Positions 17,144-24,622 of a DNA stretch of 46,673 bases are shown in pieces. The notes below the pieces were generated by a model. It saw only the letters and a program-made list of their open reading frames with translations. It did not search any database and had not been told where the DNA came from. The first letter of the stretch is position 1, and each line of letters starts with the position of its first letter. Origin of the DNA: GCA-2719315 sp964448645 (lineage in GTDB: Bacteria > Bacteroidota > Bacteroidia > Flavobacteriales > Flavobacteriaceae); NCBI GenBank assembly GCA_964448645.1, contig CAYUZY010000001.1:1-46673 (forward strand), in the 5' to 3' direction. A program made the position numbers and the translations under genes.

Positions 17144-17472
17144 TTATAGCATTAAATAAGTTAAAAAAAAAGACTTCTTTTGATATCCTATTTAAGTTAG
17201 GTAAGAGATTTAATGCTAAACATCTTTCTGTTATTTCTTTAAAAAACAAAAAAAAATCATCTTTTTATTACGCTGTAACAGTGTCAAAAAAAAATATTTC
17301 TCTTGCTATAAATAGAAATAAAATAAAAAGAAGAATGAGGCAGGCTATTATAGAATTATATTCAAACTTTAACCTGAGCCATAGTTCAAACATCTTTATC
17401 TATAATTCAAAAGAAACTTTAGAGTTCAAGGAAATACAAAAAGAAATTTACCTTTTATTAAAAAAATTATAA
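17143..17472 (+). CDS. rnpA: Ribonuclease P protein component (probable ATT start)
   Basis: RnpA is the protein cofactor of RNase P, which cuts the 5' leader from tRNA precursors. The reading frame encodes TSFDILFKLGKRFNAKHLSV, then YYAVTVSKKNISLAINRNKIKRRMR, which holds the family signature RNxxKRR. An ATG, GTG or TTG is absent between the in-frame TAG at 17107-17109 and GTG 17281, and starting at that GTG would remove the first half of the protein. The best candidate is ATT 17143, sharing one base with the TAA of the aminopeptidase gene and giving 109 residues, a normal RnpA length. ATA 17140 or 17146 are alternatives. The function is clear; the start is inferred. Confidence 0.85.
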   Translation: MIALNKLKKKTSFDILFKLGKRFNAKHLSVISLKNKKKSSFYYAVTVSKKNISLAINRNKIKRRMRQAIIELYSNFNLSHSSNIFIYNSKETLEFKEIQKEIYLLLKKL

Positions 17473-17475
17473 ATT

Positions 17476-17928
17476 TTACGAAAAATACATAGCGCAATGA
17501 GGAATTCCGTCTTCTAAATAATTCTCTCCTTTAAAGACAAAGCCGCAATTTTCATAAAATTTTTGCAAATGTTTTTGTGCTGATATTTTAATTGTTTTTC
17601 CTGCATACTTTTCTTTACAAACTTCTATTAGTTTTTTTACTAATTTATATCCTAATTTTTTTTCTCTATCTTTTTTTCTAATAACAATTCTTGTAATTGA
17701 AGTATAGCTTTTATAGTAATCATTAGGTTTTAATATTCTCCCATATGCTATACAATTATGACCCTCGTCTAAAGAATATATATGTGTTGCTTTTTTGTCT
17801 TTTTCATCAATATCTAAATACGCGCATTTTTGTTCTAAAACAAATACTTCCGATCTAAGTTTTAAAATTGAATATAAAATATTAGCATCTAATTGATTGA
17901 AGTTTTTTATATTCCAAATTATTGACAT
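17476..17928 (-). CDS. GNAT-family N-acetyltransferase, ElaA-like
   Basis: The 150-residue protein is a compact GNAT domain. The segments RSEVFVLEQKCAYLDIDEKD at 26-45, ITRIVIRKKDREKKLGYKLV (strand 4 and the acetyl-CoA loop), and FYENCGFVFKGENYLEDGIPH match the ElaA subfamily. Substrate is unknown for this group. It overlaps the end of rpiB by ten bases on the minus strand, so the two are co-transcribed and coupled. It ends four bases from the stop of the convergent rnpA. Confidence 0.86.
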   Translation of the reverse strand: MSIIWNIKNFNQLDANILYSILKLRSEVFVLEQKCAYLDIDEKDKKATHIYSLDEGHNCIAYGRILKPNDYYKSYTSITRIVIRKKDREKKLGYKLVKKLIEVCKEKYAGKTIKISAQKHLQKFYENCGFVFKGENYLEDGIPHCAMYFS

Positions 17929-18350
17929 GGTATTTTTTCTATTCTTTTTTGATGCCTCCCTCCTTCAAATTCTGTAGTTAAAAAAACTTCTATAATTTCT
18001 ATAGTCTTTTTAATAGACAAAAACCTTGCAGGCAAACTTATAATGTTTGCATCATTATGTAGCCTTGATAATTTTGACAATTCTACATTCCAACATAACG
18101 CTGCTCTTATTTTTTTATGCTTATTTGCGGTCATCGCAGCCCCATTTCCACTTCCACAAATTATTATCCCTTTTAAAGCTTTTTTTCTATTTACATCACT
18201 TGCAACAGGATGAATATAATCTGGATAATCTACACTTTCTTCTGTATTCGTTCCATGATTAATTATTTCTATTTTTTTATTTTTTAAGTAATTTATAATT
18301 TCTTTTTTATGCTCTACTCCTGCATGATCATTTCCTATACTTATTGTCAT
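17919..18350 (-). CDS. rpiB: Ribose-5-phosphate isomerase B
   Basis: RpiB interconverts ribose 5-phosphate and ribulose 5-phosphate in the non-oxidative pentose phosphate pathway. The 143-residue protein starts with MTISIGNDHAGVEHK (D8, H9), has IICGSGNGAAMTANK with the catalytic C65, and HNDANIISLPARFL containing H98. These fit the RpiB/LacA family in sequence and length. It is the first gene of a two-gene minus-strand unit with the GNAT gene. Upstream lies an A-tract (T-tract on the plus strand) and the 460-bp AT-rich gap; I see no clear TAnnTTTG box for it. Confidence 0.95.
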   Translation of the reverse strand: MTISIGNDHAGVEHKKEIINYLKNKKIEIINHGTNTEESVDYPDYIHPVASDVNRKKALKGIIICGSGNGAAMTANKHKKIRAALCWNVELSKLSRLHNDANIISLPARFLSIKKTIEIIEVFLTTEFEGGRHQKRIEKIPCQ

Positions 18351-18804
18351 TTTTTTTTTTTAGTAAGTTAATAACATCTGTTCAATTGTTTATCTCTTTT
18401 TTATTTTATGTTAATACTTTTTTATTTTATTTTTTTTTTGTTTTTGTTTTTTTTTTAATAATCTTTTTATTTAATTCCTTGTTATTTTATTTTTTTTTCT
18501 TTTTACATTTTAGTAACAATAATTTAATGTTTCTTAACATTTTTTTTTCTTTTTAAATAAAAAGTTATCTTCTTTTTTTTTTATAAACTAATGTTTATAT
18601 CTCTTTTAATCTTTTGTTTTTTAGATATTTAAATTGTTTATTATAATAGATAATCTGTTATTAATATATAATTAATTAATAATACAATTTTTTGTTATGA
18701 TTTTTATATATGATTTTAACACCCCACTATATATATACATCTATTTTATTAATAATATATAATAAGTTAAATATGTTTAAATGTTATTAAGATCATCTTT
18801 ATTG
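18351..18804. other. Very AT-rich gene-free stretch, candidate replication origin
   Basis: This is the largest gap in the window. Seven consecutive 60-base lines (18361-18780) contain 53 G+C in 420 bases, about 12.6%. The left half is dominated by T-tracts on the plus strand, and the right half by alternating TA/AATT runs around 18660-18770. It separates divergent rpiB and rnr, and hand-counted plus-strand G-C bias becomes more positive on its right. No exact DnaA box (TTATCCACA) was found; TTATAAACT near 18581 is a poor match. Reading frames here are low-complexity Phe/Leu strings and not credible genes. The origin assignment is inference supported by parS-type sites 8-10 kb to the right. 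Confidence 0.4.
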
Positions 18805-18812
18805 TAAATTTG
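18805..18812 (+). promoter_or_regulatory. -7 box TAAATTTG of rnr
   Basis: TAAATTTG matches TAnnTTTG. It overlaps the in-frame TTG at 18810, arguing that rnr translation starts further downstream, for example at TTG 18840. Confidence 0.55.
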
Positions 18813-18839
18813 ATTTTAAAAAAAAATAATAGCATAATC

Positions 18840-20777
18840 TTGAAATCAAAAAATAAAAACGGCTTAATTAAAGGGATTATAAAAATACAACCCTCTGGTA
18901 AAGGTATTTTTGAATACAAGAATGAAGATTATAAAATTGATAGAAAAAAAATTAATAAAGCATTAGATAAGGATATTGTTTTAATAAAAATATTAAAAAG
19001 AAAAAAGAAAAATAAAGCAGAGGTTATTAAAATAATAGAAAGATCAAATCAAAAATATTTAGGGATACTAGAAAAAGGAAATAAATATGGATTTGTTATA
19101 ACTAAAAATAAAAATATATATACTGATTTTTTTATAGAAAAACATAATTTAAATAAATATAAAAATGAAGAAAAAGTATTAGTGAAATTTAAATATTGGA
19201 ATAATAATGAAGAATCACCAACTGGCGAAATAATAGAATCAATAGGAAAAGCTGGTGAAACAAACACAGAGATTCATTCTATTTTACATGAATATGGATT
19301 AGCATATAAATTTGAAAAAGAAATATTAAAAGACGCAACTAATGTAAAAGGAGAAATTTCTGAGAAGGAAATTAAGAATAGGAAAGACTATAGAAAAAAA
19401 TTAACTTTTACGATTGATCCAAGAGATGCTAAAGATTTTGATGACGCGATATCTTTTGAACAAATTGATGAGAATAAATTTGAGATAGGAATTCATATAG
19501 CAGACGTAACACATTATGTAAAACCAAATACTATTTTAGATAAAGAAGCAAAAAACAGAGGAAATTCTACATATTTAGTGGATAGAGTTATACCTATGTT
19601 ACCAGAAAAACTTTCTAATAATCTTTGTTCTTTAAGACCAAATGAAAACAAATTATGTTTTTCTTTTATAGTTATATTAAATGAAAAAGGAAAAATAATT
19701 AAAGGAAAATTTGAAAAAACAATTATTAATTCTAATTATAGATTTGCTTATGAAGAAATTCAGGAAATAATAGAAAATAAAACAAAAAAAGTTTCTAAAA
19801 AAAGCTCTTTAACAGGAAAAGAATATGAAGTAAATGAAAAAGTTTATAAATCTGTTATAATACTAAATAAACTAGCTAAAAAACTGAGAAAAAAAAGAAT
19901 AAAAAAAGGGGCAATAAATTTCGAAAAACAAGAACTAAAATTTATACTTGACAAAAACAATAAACCAATAAATGTTTTTTTTAAAGAATCAAAAGAGTCT
20001 CATAAATTAATAGAAGAATATATGCTAATTGCAAATAAATATTTAGGAGAATTAATAAAAAAAACAAGAAGAGAATTTGTTTACAGAGTTCATGATAGAC
20101 CAGATAAAGAGAAGGTAGAAAACTTAAAAATAATAGTAGAAAAATTAGGTTATAAATTAAATACAGAAGACAAGAAATTAGGAGAGTCTTTAAATACATT
20201 GTTGAAAAAAACAAAAGGAAAAAAAGAACAAAATTTAATAGATAAATTGGCTTTAAGGTCTATGAGTAAAGCGGAATATTCAAATAAAAATATTGGGCAC
20301 TATGGGTTATGTTTTGAAAGTTATACTCATTTCACCTCTCCAATAAGAAGGTATTCAGATATTTTAACTCATAGGATATTAGAACAAGAGATAAACAATA
20401 AGCATAATCATAAAAATAACTTAGAGAATATTTGTAAACACATATCAAAAACGGAACAAATATCTGTAAAAGCAGAAAGAGCTTCAAATAAATTTATGCA
20501 AGTGCTTTATATGAATAATAAAATAGGGAACAGATATAAAGGAATAATTTCAGGAGTAACAGAACGAGGAATATATGTAGAAATAATTGAAAATAAATGC
20601 GAAGGAATGATTAATGTAAAAAACATGATAGGCGATTATTATATATATGAAGATAAAACACATTCCTTAATTGGGGAAAGAACAAAGAGGAGATTTCAAC
20701 TAGGAGATGTCGTTTACATAAGGGTTAAAAGAGTTAATGTTTTAAAAAGACATCTTGATTTTCAATTGTTAAAATGA
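18840..20777 (+). CDS. rnr: Ribonuclease R, short form
   Basis: RNase R is a processive 3'-5' exoribonuclease that degrades structured RNA. The order of domains is a cold-shock domain (LIKGIIKIQPSGKGIF), a second one (KYLGILEKGNKYGFV), the RNB catalytic domain with DPRDAKDFDDA supplying the metal-binding aspartates, SPIRRYSDILTHR, and a C-terminal S1 domain (YKGIISGVTERGIYVEI). From TTG 18840 it has 645 residues; the usual N-terminal helix-turn-helix of about 70 residues is absent, so it is shorter than most flavobacterial RNase R. TTG 18810 is the other possible start but overlaps a -7 box. Coding sequence is extremely A-rich (Lys, Asn, Ile). Its TGA overlaps the next ATG. Confidence 0.92.
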   Translation: MKSKNKNGLIKGIIKIQPSGKGIFEYKNEDYKIDRKKINKALDKDIVLIKILKRKKKNKAEVIKIIERSNQKYLGILEKGNKYGFVITKNKNIYTDFFIEKHNLNKYKNEEKVLVKFKYWNNNEESPTGEIIESIGKAGETNTEIHSILHEYGLAYKFEKEILKDATNVKGEISEKEIKNRKDYRKKLTFTIDPRDAKDFDDAISFEQIDENKFEIGIHIADVTHYVKPNTILDKEAKNRGNSTYLVDRVIPMLPEKLSNNLCSLRPNENKLCFSFIVILNEKGKIIKGKFEKTIINSNYRFAYEEIQEIIENKTKKVSKKSSLTGKEYEVNEKVYKSVIILNKLAKKLRKKRIKKGAINFEKQELKFILDKNNKPINVFFKESKESHKLIEEYMLIANKYLGELIKKTRREFVYRVHDRPDKEKVENLKIIVEKLGYKLNTEDKKLGESLNTLLKKTKGKKEQNLIDKLALRSMSKAEYSNKNIGHYGLCFESYTHFTSPIRRYSDILTHRILEQEINNKHNHKNNLENICKHISKTEQISVKAERASNKFMQVLYMNNKIGNRYKGIISGVTERGIYVEIIENKCEGMINVKNMIGDYYIYEDKTHSLIGERTKRRFQLGDVVYIRVKRVNVLKRHLDFQLLK

Positions 20778-21469
20778 GATTAAAGATTATAATATATATA
20801 TTTTTTTTAAGTATTATAAATTACACATATCCTCAAAAAGGATATGATGTTGATCGTAAAGCAATTTCAATTAAAGAGTTTAAGTCTTTAAAAGTTTACT
20901 CAGGATTAGACGTTAAACTAATACCTTCAAACAAAAACATGGTTTATGTGTACGGAGACAATATAGAAAAAGTAGTTGTTAATTTAAAAAGAGAAACCTT
21001 AAAGATTAAGCTTTCAGTAGAATCTATTTTTAATCCTGGATATAATTACATTGAAGTTTTTTTTAAGAAAAAAATTGAATTTCTTTCTGCATATCAGGGC
21101 TCAATAATTAGCAATAAGAAAACTATCAAATCGGATCAATTATATATTAAAGCAAAAGAAGGATCTAGAGTTTCAACTAAAATAAATGTAAAAAACATTA
21201 AAGCTAATGTTAGCTCTGGAGCAAAGATTACTTTTAAAGGGTCTTCAAATCAGCTCAACCTAAAAGTTAGCACTGGAGGATTAATTAACGCGAAAGGATT
21301 GGAATCAAATAAAGCCAAAGTTATTTCAATAGCCGGAGGGTTTTCATCAATCAGAGTAAGAGAGTTAGCTAATTTAAAAATTAATGCGGGCGGAAAAATT
21401 GAAGTATATGGAAATCCAAAAAGGGTAATTTCAAAATACACTTTGGGAGGAAAAATTTTATTTAAATAA
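20774..21469 (+). CDS. DUF2807 (head GIN domain) secreted protein
   Basis: The 231-residue protein has a signal peptide (RLKIIIYIFFLSIINYTYP) followed by a repetitive beta-strand domain of the DUF2807 type: FKSLKVYSGLDVKLIPS, LKIKLSVES, then VKNIKANVSSGAKITFKG, LNLKVSTGGLINAKGL and LKINAGGKIEVYGNP. These short turns with SGA/TGG/AGG steps suggest a right-handed beta-helix. The family is abundant in Bacteroidota and has been called putative auto-transporter adhesin, but function is unproven. It overlaps rnr by four bases (ATGA), so the two are co-translated although no functional link is known. Confidence 0.85.
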   Translation: MRLKIIIYIFFLSIINYTYPQKGYDVDRKAISIKEFKSLKVYSGLDVKLIPSNKNMVYVYGDNIEKVVVNLKRETLKIKLSVESIFNPGYNYIEVFFKKKIEFLSAYQGSIISNKKTIKSDQLYIKAKEGSRVSTKINVKNIKANVSSGAKITFKGSSNQLNLKVSTGGLINAKGLESNKAKVISIAGGFSSIRVRELANLKINAGGKIEVYGNPKRVISKYTLGGKILFK

Positions 21470-21473
21470 AAAG

Positions 21474-21544
21474 AGGCATCGAGCGGATTCGAACCGCTGT
21501 AAAAGCTTTTGCAGAGCTCTGCCTAGCCACTCGGCCACGATGCC
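21474..21544 (-). tRNA. tRNA-Cys (GCA)
   Basis: The minus strand gives a 71-nt cloverleaf. The acceptor GGCATCG pairs with CGATGCC, the anticodon stem is GAGCT/AGCTT with loop CTGCAAA and anticodon GCA, the T arm is AGCGG/CCGCT, and the discriminator is U, as expected for tRNA-Cys. CCA is not encoded. A -7 box lies at 21553-21560. Confidence 0.96.
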
Positions 21545-21552
21545 ATAGCGAA

Positions 21553-21560
21553 CAAAAATA
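21553..21560 (-). promoter_or_regulatory. -7 box TATTTTTG of tRNA-Cys
   Basis: TATTTTTG on the minus strand, ending eight bases before the tRNA-Cys 5' end, fits TAnnTTTG. Confidence 0.6.
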
Positions 21561-21568
21561 ATAAATAT

Positions 21569-21934
21569 TTATTTTAAAGATCTTTTTCTTTTTCTCTTAA
21601 TACTGACTTCTTTTACATCGCCATCAATTGGAGGGTTTAATTTTGAAATTTGCAAGGAAGCTTTAGTTATAGAGGGAAAAGATTTAAAAAGAGCATTAAG
21701 AATTCTTTCACATACACTTTCCATTAAAGAAGAAGTAATACTCATTTCTTTTTCAATTAATTTATATAAAGAAGAATAGTCTATAGCGTCTATTAAATCA
21801 TCACTTTTAGCGGGTTTTTCCATATTAGTTTTAACCATTAAATTTATTTTATAATTGCCCCCTATAATATTTTCTTCTTTTAAGCAACCATGAAAGGCAT
21901 ATATTTTTATGCCTTTTAAATAAATTTTTCCCAT
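21569..21934 (-). CDS. folB: Dihydroneopterin aldolase
   Basis: FolB cleaves 7,8-dihydroneopterin in folate synthesis. From ATG 21934 the protein has 121 residues and shows MGKIYLKGIKIYAFHGCLKEE (Tyr and the HG...EE core), IDYSSLYKLIEKEM, LMESVCERILNAL and SLQISKLNPPIDGDVKEVSI, the known FolB pattern with the KxxPP motif. A TTG at 21943 would add three residues but lies inside a perfect -7 box (TATCTTTG, 21941-21948), so the ATG is preferred. It stands upstream of tRNA-Cys on the minus strand and diverges from glnS. Confidence 0.93.
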   Translation of the reverse strand: MGKIYLKGIKIYAFHGCLKEENIIGGNYKINLMVKTNMEKPAKSDDLIDAIDYSSLYKLIEKEMSITSSLMESVCERILNALFKSFPSITKASLQISKLNPPIDGDVKEVSIKRKRKRSLK

Positions 21935-21940
21935 ATTTTT

Positions 21941-21948
21941 CAAAGATA
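21941..21948 (-). promoter_or_regulatory. -7 box TATCTTTG of folB
   Basis: TATCTTTG on the minus strand ends six bases before the folB ATG, implying a leader of only a few bases. Confidence 0.65.
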
Positions 21949-21986
21949 TAAACTCTATTTATAAAAGGTTTAAAAAACCAAATCAA

Positions 21987-21994
21987 TATATTTG
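21987..21994 (+). promoter_or_regulatory. -7 box TATATTTG of glnS
   Basis: TATATTTG matches TAnnTTTG and ends 15 nt before the ATG at 22010. It overlaps an in-frame TTG at 21992, which therefore is not the start. Confidence 0.68.
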
Positions 21995-22009
21995 TTGAGG
22001 TTTTATTTT

Positions 22010-23671
22010 ATGAAAAAAGGGATAAATTTTATAGAGCAGATTGTTAAACAAGATCTATTAAGCGGTTTTAATAAAAAAAACTTAAAATTTAGATTTCCTC
22101 CTGAACCAAATGGGTTTTTACATATTGGACACGTAAAAGCGATATGTTTGAATTTTAATCTTGGAAAAAAGTATGGGGCACCTGTAAATCTTCGGTTTGA
22201 CGACACTAACCCTGTTAAAGAAGATAAAAAATTTGTGGATGCAATAAAAAAAGATATTTCGTGGTTAGGATATAAGTGGGAAAAAGAATGTTATGCATCT
22301 GATTATTTTGAGCAGTTATATAAATGGGCACATTATCTAATTGAAAACAATTTAGCATATATTGATTCTCAAAACTCAGAACAAATAGCCTTACAAAAAG
22401 GAACGCCTACAAAATCAGGAACAAACAGTCCATACAGGAATAGAAGTGTAAAAGAAAATAAAGATTTATTTACAGGAATGTTTAAAGGGGAGTTTAAGGA
22501 AGGAGAACATGTCTTAAGAGCTAAAATTGATATGGCATCATCAAATATGCTTTTAAGAGATCCAGTAATTTATAGGGTTCTTTATCAAGAACATCATAGA
22601 ACAAAAAATCTGTGGTGTATATATCCTTTATATGACTGGACCCATGGCCAATCTGATTATATTGAGCAAATTTCACATTCGCTTTGCACTCTAGAATTTA
22701 AACCTCATAGAGACTTATATGACTGGTTTCTAGATTCAATATCTCCTTTAAAAAAATTAAGACCAAAACAAAGAGAATTCGCTAGATTAAACCTTTCATA
22801 TACGGTAACCTCAAAAAGAAAATTATTTGAATTAATTGAAAAGAAATATGTTAATGGATGGGATGATCCAAGAATGCCAACGATTTCTGGTTTAAGAAAA
22901 AGAGGTTATACGCCAGAGTCTTTAAGAAAATTTGTAGAATTAGCAGGGGTATCAAAAAGAGAAAACTTAATAGACCTTTCTCTTCTGGAATTTTCAGCTA
23001 GAGAACATCTTAATTTAGTTTCCCCAAGGGTAATGGCTGTATTAAACCCCGTTAGATTAATTATAAAAAATTATCCTGAGAATCAGGATGAAATTTTAGA
23101 GGGAGAGATTAATCCTGAAAAGCCAGAACTTGGAAAAAGAAAAATGCCTTTTTCAAAAGAACTTTATATTGAAAAAGAAGATTTTAAAGAAGAGGCCAAC
23201 AGAAAATTTTATAGACTTTCAATAGGAAAAGAGGTTAGGTTAAAAAATGCTTATATAATAAAAGGAGAGACTGTAGTAAAAAATAATGATGGAACAATTA
23301 AAGAAATTATATGTTCATATGATCCTAAAAGTAAAAGCGGAAGTGGATCTGAAGAAAGCAAAAGAAAAGTTAAAGGAACAATTCATTGGGTTACAGTTAA
23401 ACATTCTTTAAATGCAGATGTTAATGTTTATGATAGGCTTTTTATGGTCCCTTCTCCAGATCAGAATAAAGAAATTGATTTTAAAGAGTTTATTAACCCT
23501 AATTCATTAAAAACTGTTAATGGTTTCGTCGAACCAAGTTTATCTATGGCTTTAAAAGGAAATCATTTTCAATTTCAAAGATTAGGGTATTTTATTTTAG
23601 ATGAAATTAATAATGAAAAATTAATTTTTAATAAAACGGTAGGATTAAGAGATAATTGGTCTAAGAAATAA
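22010..23671 (+). CDS. glnS: Glutaminyl-tRNA synthetase
   Basis: This class I synthetase charges tRNA-Gln with glutamine. The 553-residue protein has the HIGH motif in PEPNGFLHIGHVKAI, FDDTNP, the LYDWTHGQSDYIEQISHSLCT region that separates GlnRS from GluRS, and VTSKRKL as the KMSKS-loop equivalent, followed by the two C-terminal anticodon-binding beta-barrels. Length is normal for GlnRS. ATG 22010 is chosen because upstream TTG codons overlap the -7 box. It converges on the SPFH gene with two bases between stop codons. With gltX nearby, the organism charges both Gln and Glu tRNAs directly. Confidence 0.96.
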   Translation: MKKGINFIEQIVKQDLLSGFNKKNLKFRFPPEPNGFLHIGHVKAICLNFNLGKKYGAPVNLRFDDTNPVKEDKKFVDAIKKDISWLGYKWEKECYASDYFEQLYKWAHYLIENNLAYIDSQNSEQIALQKGTPTKSGTNSPYRNRSVKENKDLFTGMFKGEFKEGEHVLRAKIDMASSNMLLRDPVIYRVLYQEHHRTKNLWCIYPLYDWTHGQSDYIEQISHSLCTLEFKPHRDLYDWFLDSISPLKKLRPKQREFARLNLSYTVTSKRKLFELIEKKYVNGWDDPRMPTISGLRKRGYTPESLRKFVELAGVSKRENLIDLSLLEFSAREHLNLVSPRVMAVLNPVRLIIKNYPENQDEILEGEINPEKPELGKRKMPFSKELYIEKEDFKEEANRKFYRLSIGKEVRLKNAYIIKGETVVKNNDGTIKEIICSYDPKSKSGSGSEESKRKVKGTIHWVTVKHSLNADVNVYDRLFMVPSPDQNKEIDFKEFINPNSLKTVNGFVEPSLSMALKGNHFQFQRLGYFILDEINNEKLIFNKTVGLRDNWSKK

Positions 23672-23673
23672 AA

Positions 23674-24618
23674 CTATTTTTCTTCTTTTTTATTCGGGTT
23701 TTGTTCTTTTTTATTTTGTTTTTTCATTTCTTCTCCAATTTGATTACTTGCTGTAAAAGAAGCAACCATATTATTTAACATTTCACTTCCTGCTTGAGGA
23801 GAGTTAGGGAGTAAAATTAAATTACTATTGGTGTTTTCTCCAACAGCTTGTAGAGTGTCATAATGCTGAGTTACAACAATTAAAGCAGATGCTTCTTGAG
23901 AATTTATACCAACCTTATTTAAAACATCTACAGATTCTTCAAGCCCTCTAGCAATTTCTCTTCTTTGGTCAGCAATCCCTTGTCCTTGTAGCCTTTTACT
24001 TTCAGCTTCAGCTTTTGCTTTTTCTACAATTCTAATTCTTTCTGCATCTCCTTCGTATTGTGCTGCTACTTTTTTTCTTTCAGCAGCATTAATTTTATTC
24101 ATAGCGGATTTAACTTCAGTATCTGGATCAATATCTGTAACAAGAGCTCTTATTATATCATAACCATAGTTAGTCATAGCGTCATTTAATTCTCCTTTAA
24201 CAGAGTTAGCTATTTCGTCTTTTTTTTCGAAAACATCATCTAATTTCATTTTTGGCACAACAGCTCTTACAACATCAAAAACATAAGAAGTAATTTGATC
24301 TTGAGGAAAATCTAATTTATAAAAAGCTTCATATACTTTGTTTTCTATTACTTTATATTGGACAGAAACTTTTAATTTAACAAAAACATTATCACTTGTT
24401 TTGGTTTCAACTGTTACGTCTAGCTGAAGAACCCTTAAACTAATTCGCCCTATAATTTTGTCTATAATTGGAATTTTAATCTGAAGTCCTGAATGTCTTA
24501 TGCTTGAAAATCTACCAAATCTTTCGATTATTGCAGCTGTTTGCTGTTTGACCATAAAAAAGGACAAAAAAAGTAATAGAATAATTGCGCCAATAATTAT
24601 TGAAGTTGATGTAGACAT
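23674..24618 (-). CDS. SPFH/band-7 (stomatin-like) membrane protein
   Basis: The 314-residue protein has one N-terminal membrane helix (SIIIGAIILLLFLSFFMV, about 5-22) and then a band-7 domain: QQTAAIIERFGRFSSIRHSG, IDKIIGRISLRVLQLDV, ETKTSDNVFVKLKVSVQYKV and RALVTDIDPD. A helical region rich in Ala/Glu (about 185-235, EGDAERIRIVEKAKAEAESK) should form a coiled coil. Such proteins, including QmcA, assemble large membrane rings and regulate proteases or membrane domains. The tail is Lys/Glu/Asn-rich. It follows gltX by four bases on the minus strand and is probably co-transcribed with it; the pair lies beside glnS as in other Flavobacteriia. Confidence 0.92.
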   Translation of the reverse strand: MSTSTSIIIGAIILLLFLSFFMVKQQTAAIIERFGRFSSIRHSGLQIKIPIIDKIIGRISLRVLQLDVTVETKTSDNVFVKLKVSVQYKVIENKVYEAFYKLDFPQDQITSYVFDVVRAVVPKMKLDDVFEKKDEIANSVKGELNDAMTNYGYDIIRALVTDIDPDTEVKSAMNKINAAERKKVAAQYEGDAERIRIVEKAKAEAESKRLQGQGIADQRREIARGLEESVDVLNKVGINSQEASALIVVTQHYDTLQAVGENTNSNLILLPNSPQAGSEMLNNMVASFTASNQIGEEMKKQNKKEQNPNKKEEK

Positions 24619-24622
24619 AGGT

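Noticed and set aside
17281..17472. rnpA starting at GTG 17281 (63 residues)
   Set aside because: It would discard the conserved N-terminal half that is encoded intact directly upstream in frame.
18344..18556. Phe-rich 70-codon frame in the AT-rich gap
   Set aside because: It is a translation of T-tracts and overlaps the start of rpiB; not a plausible protein.
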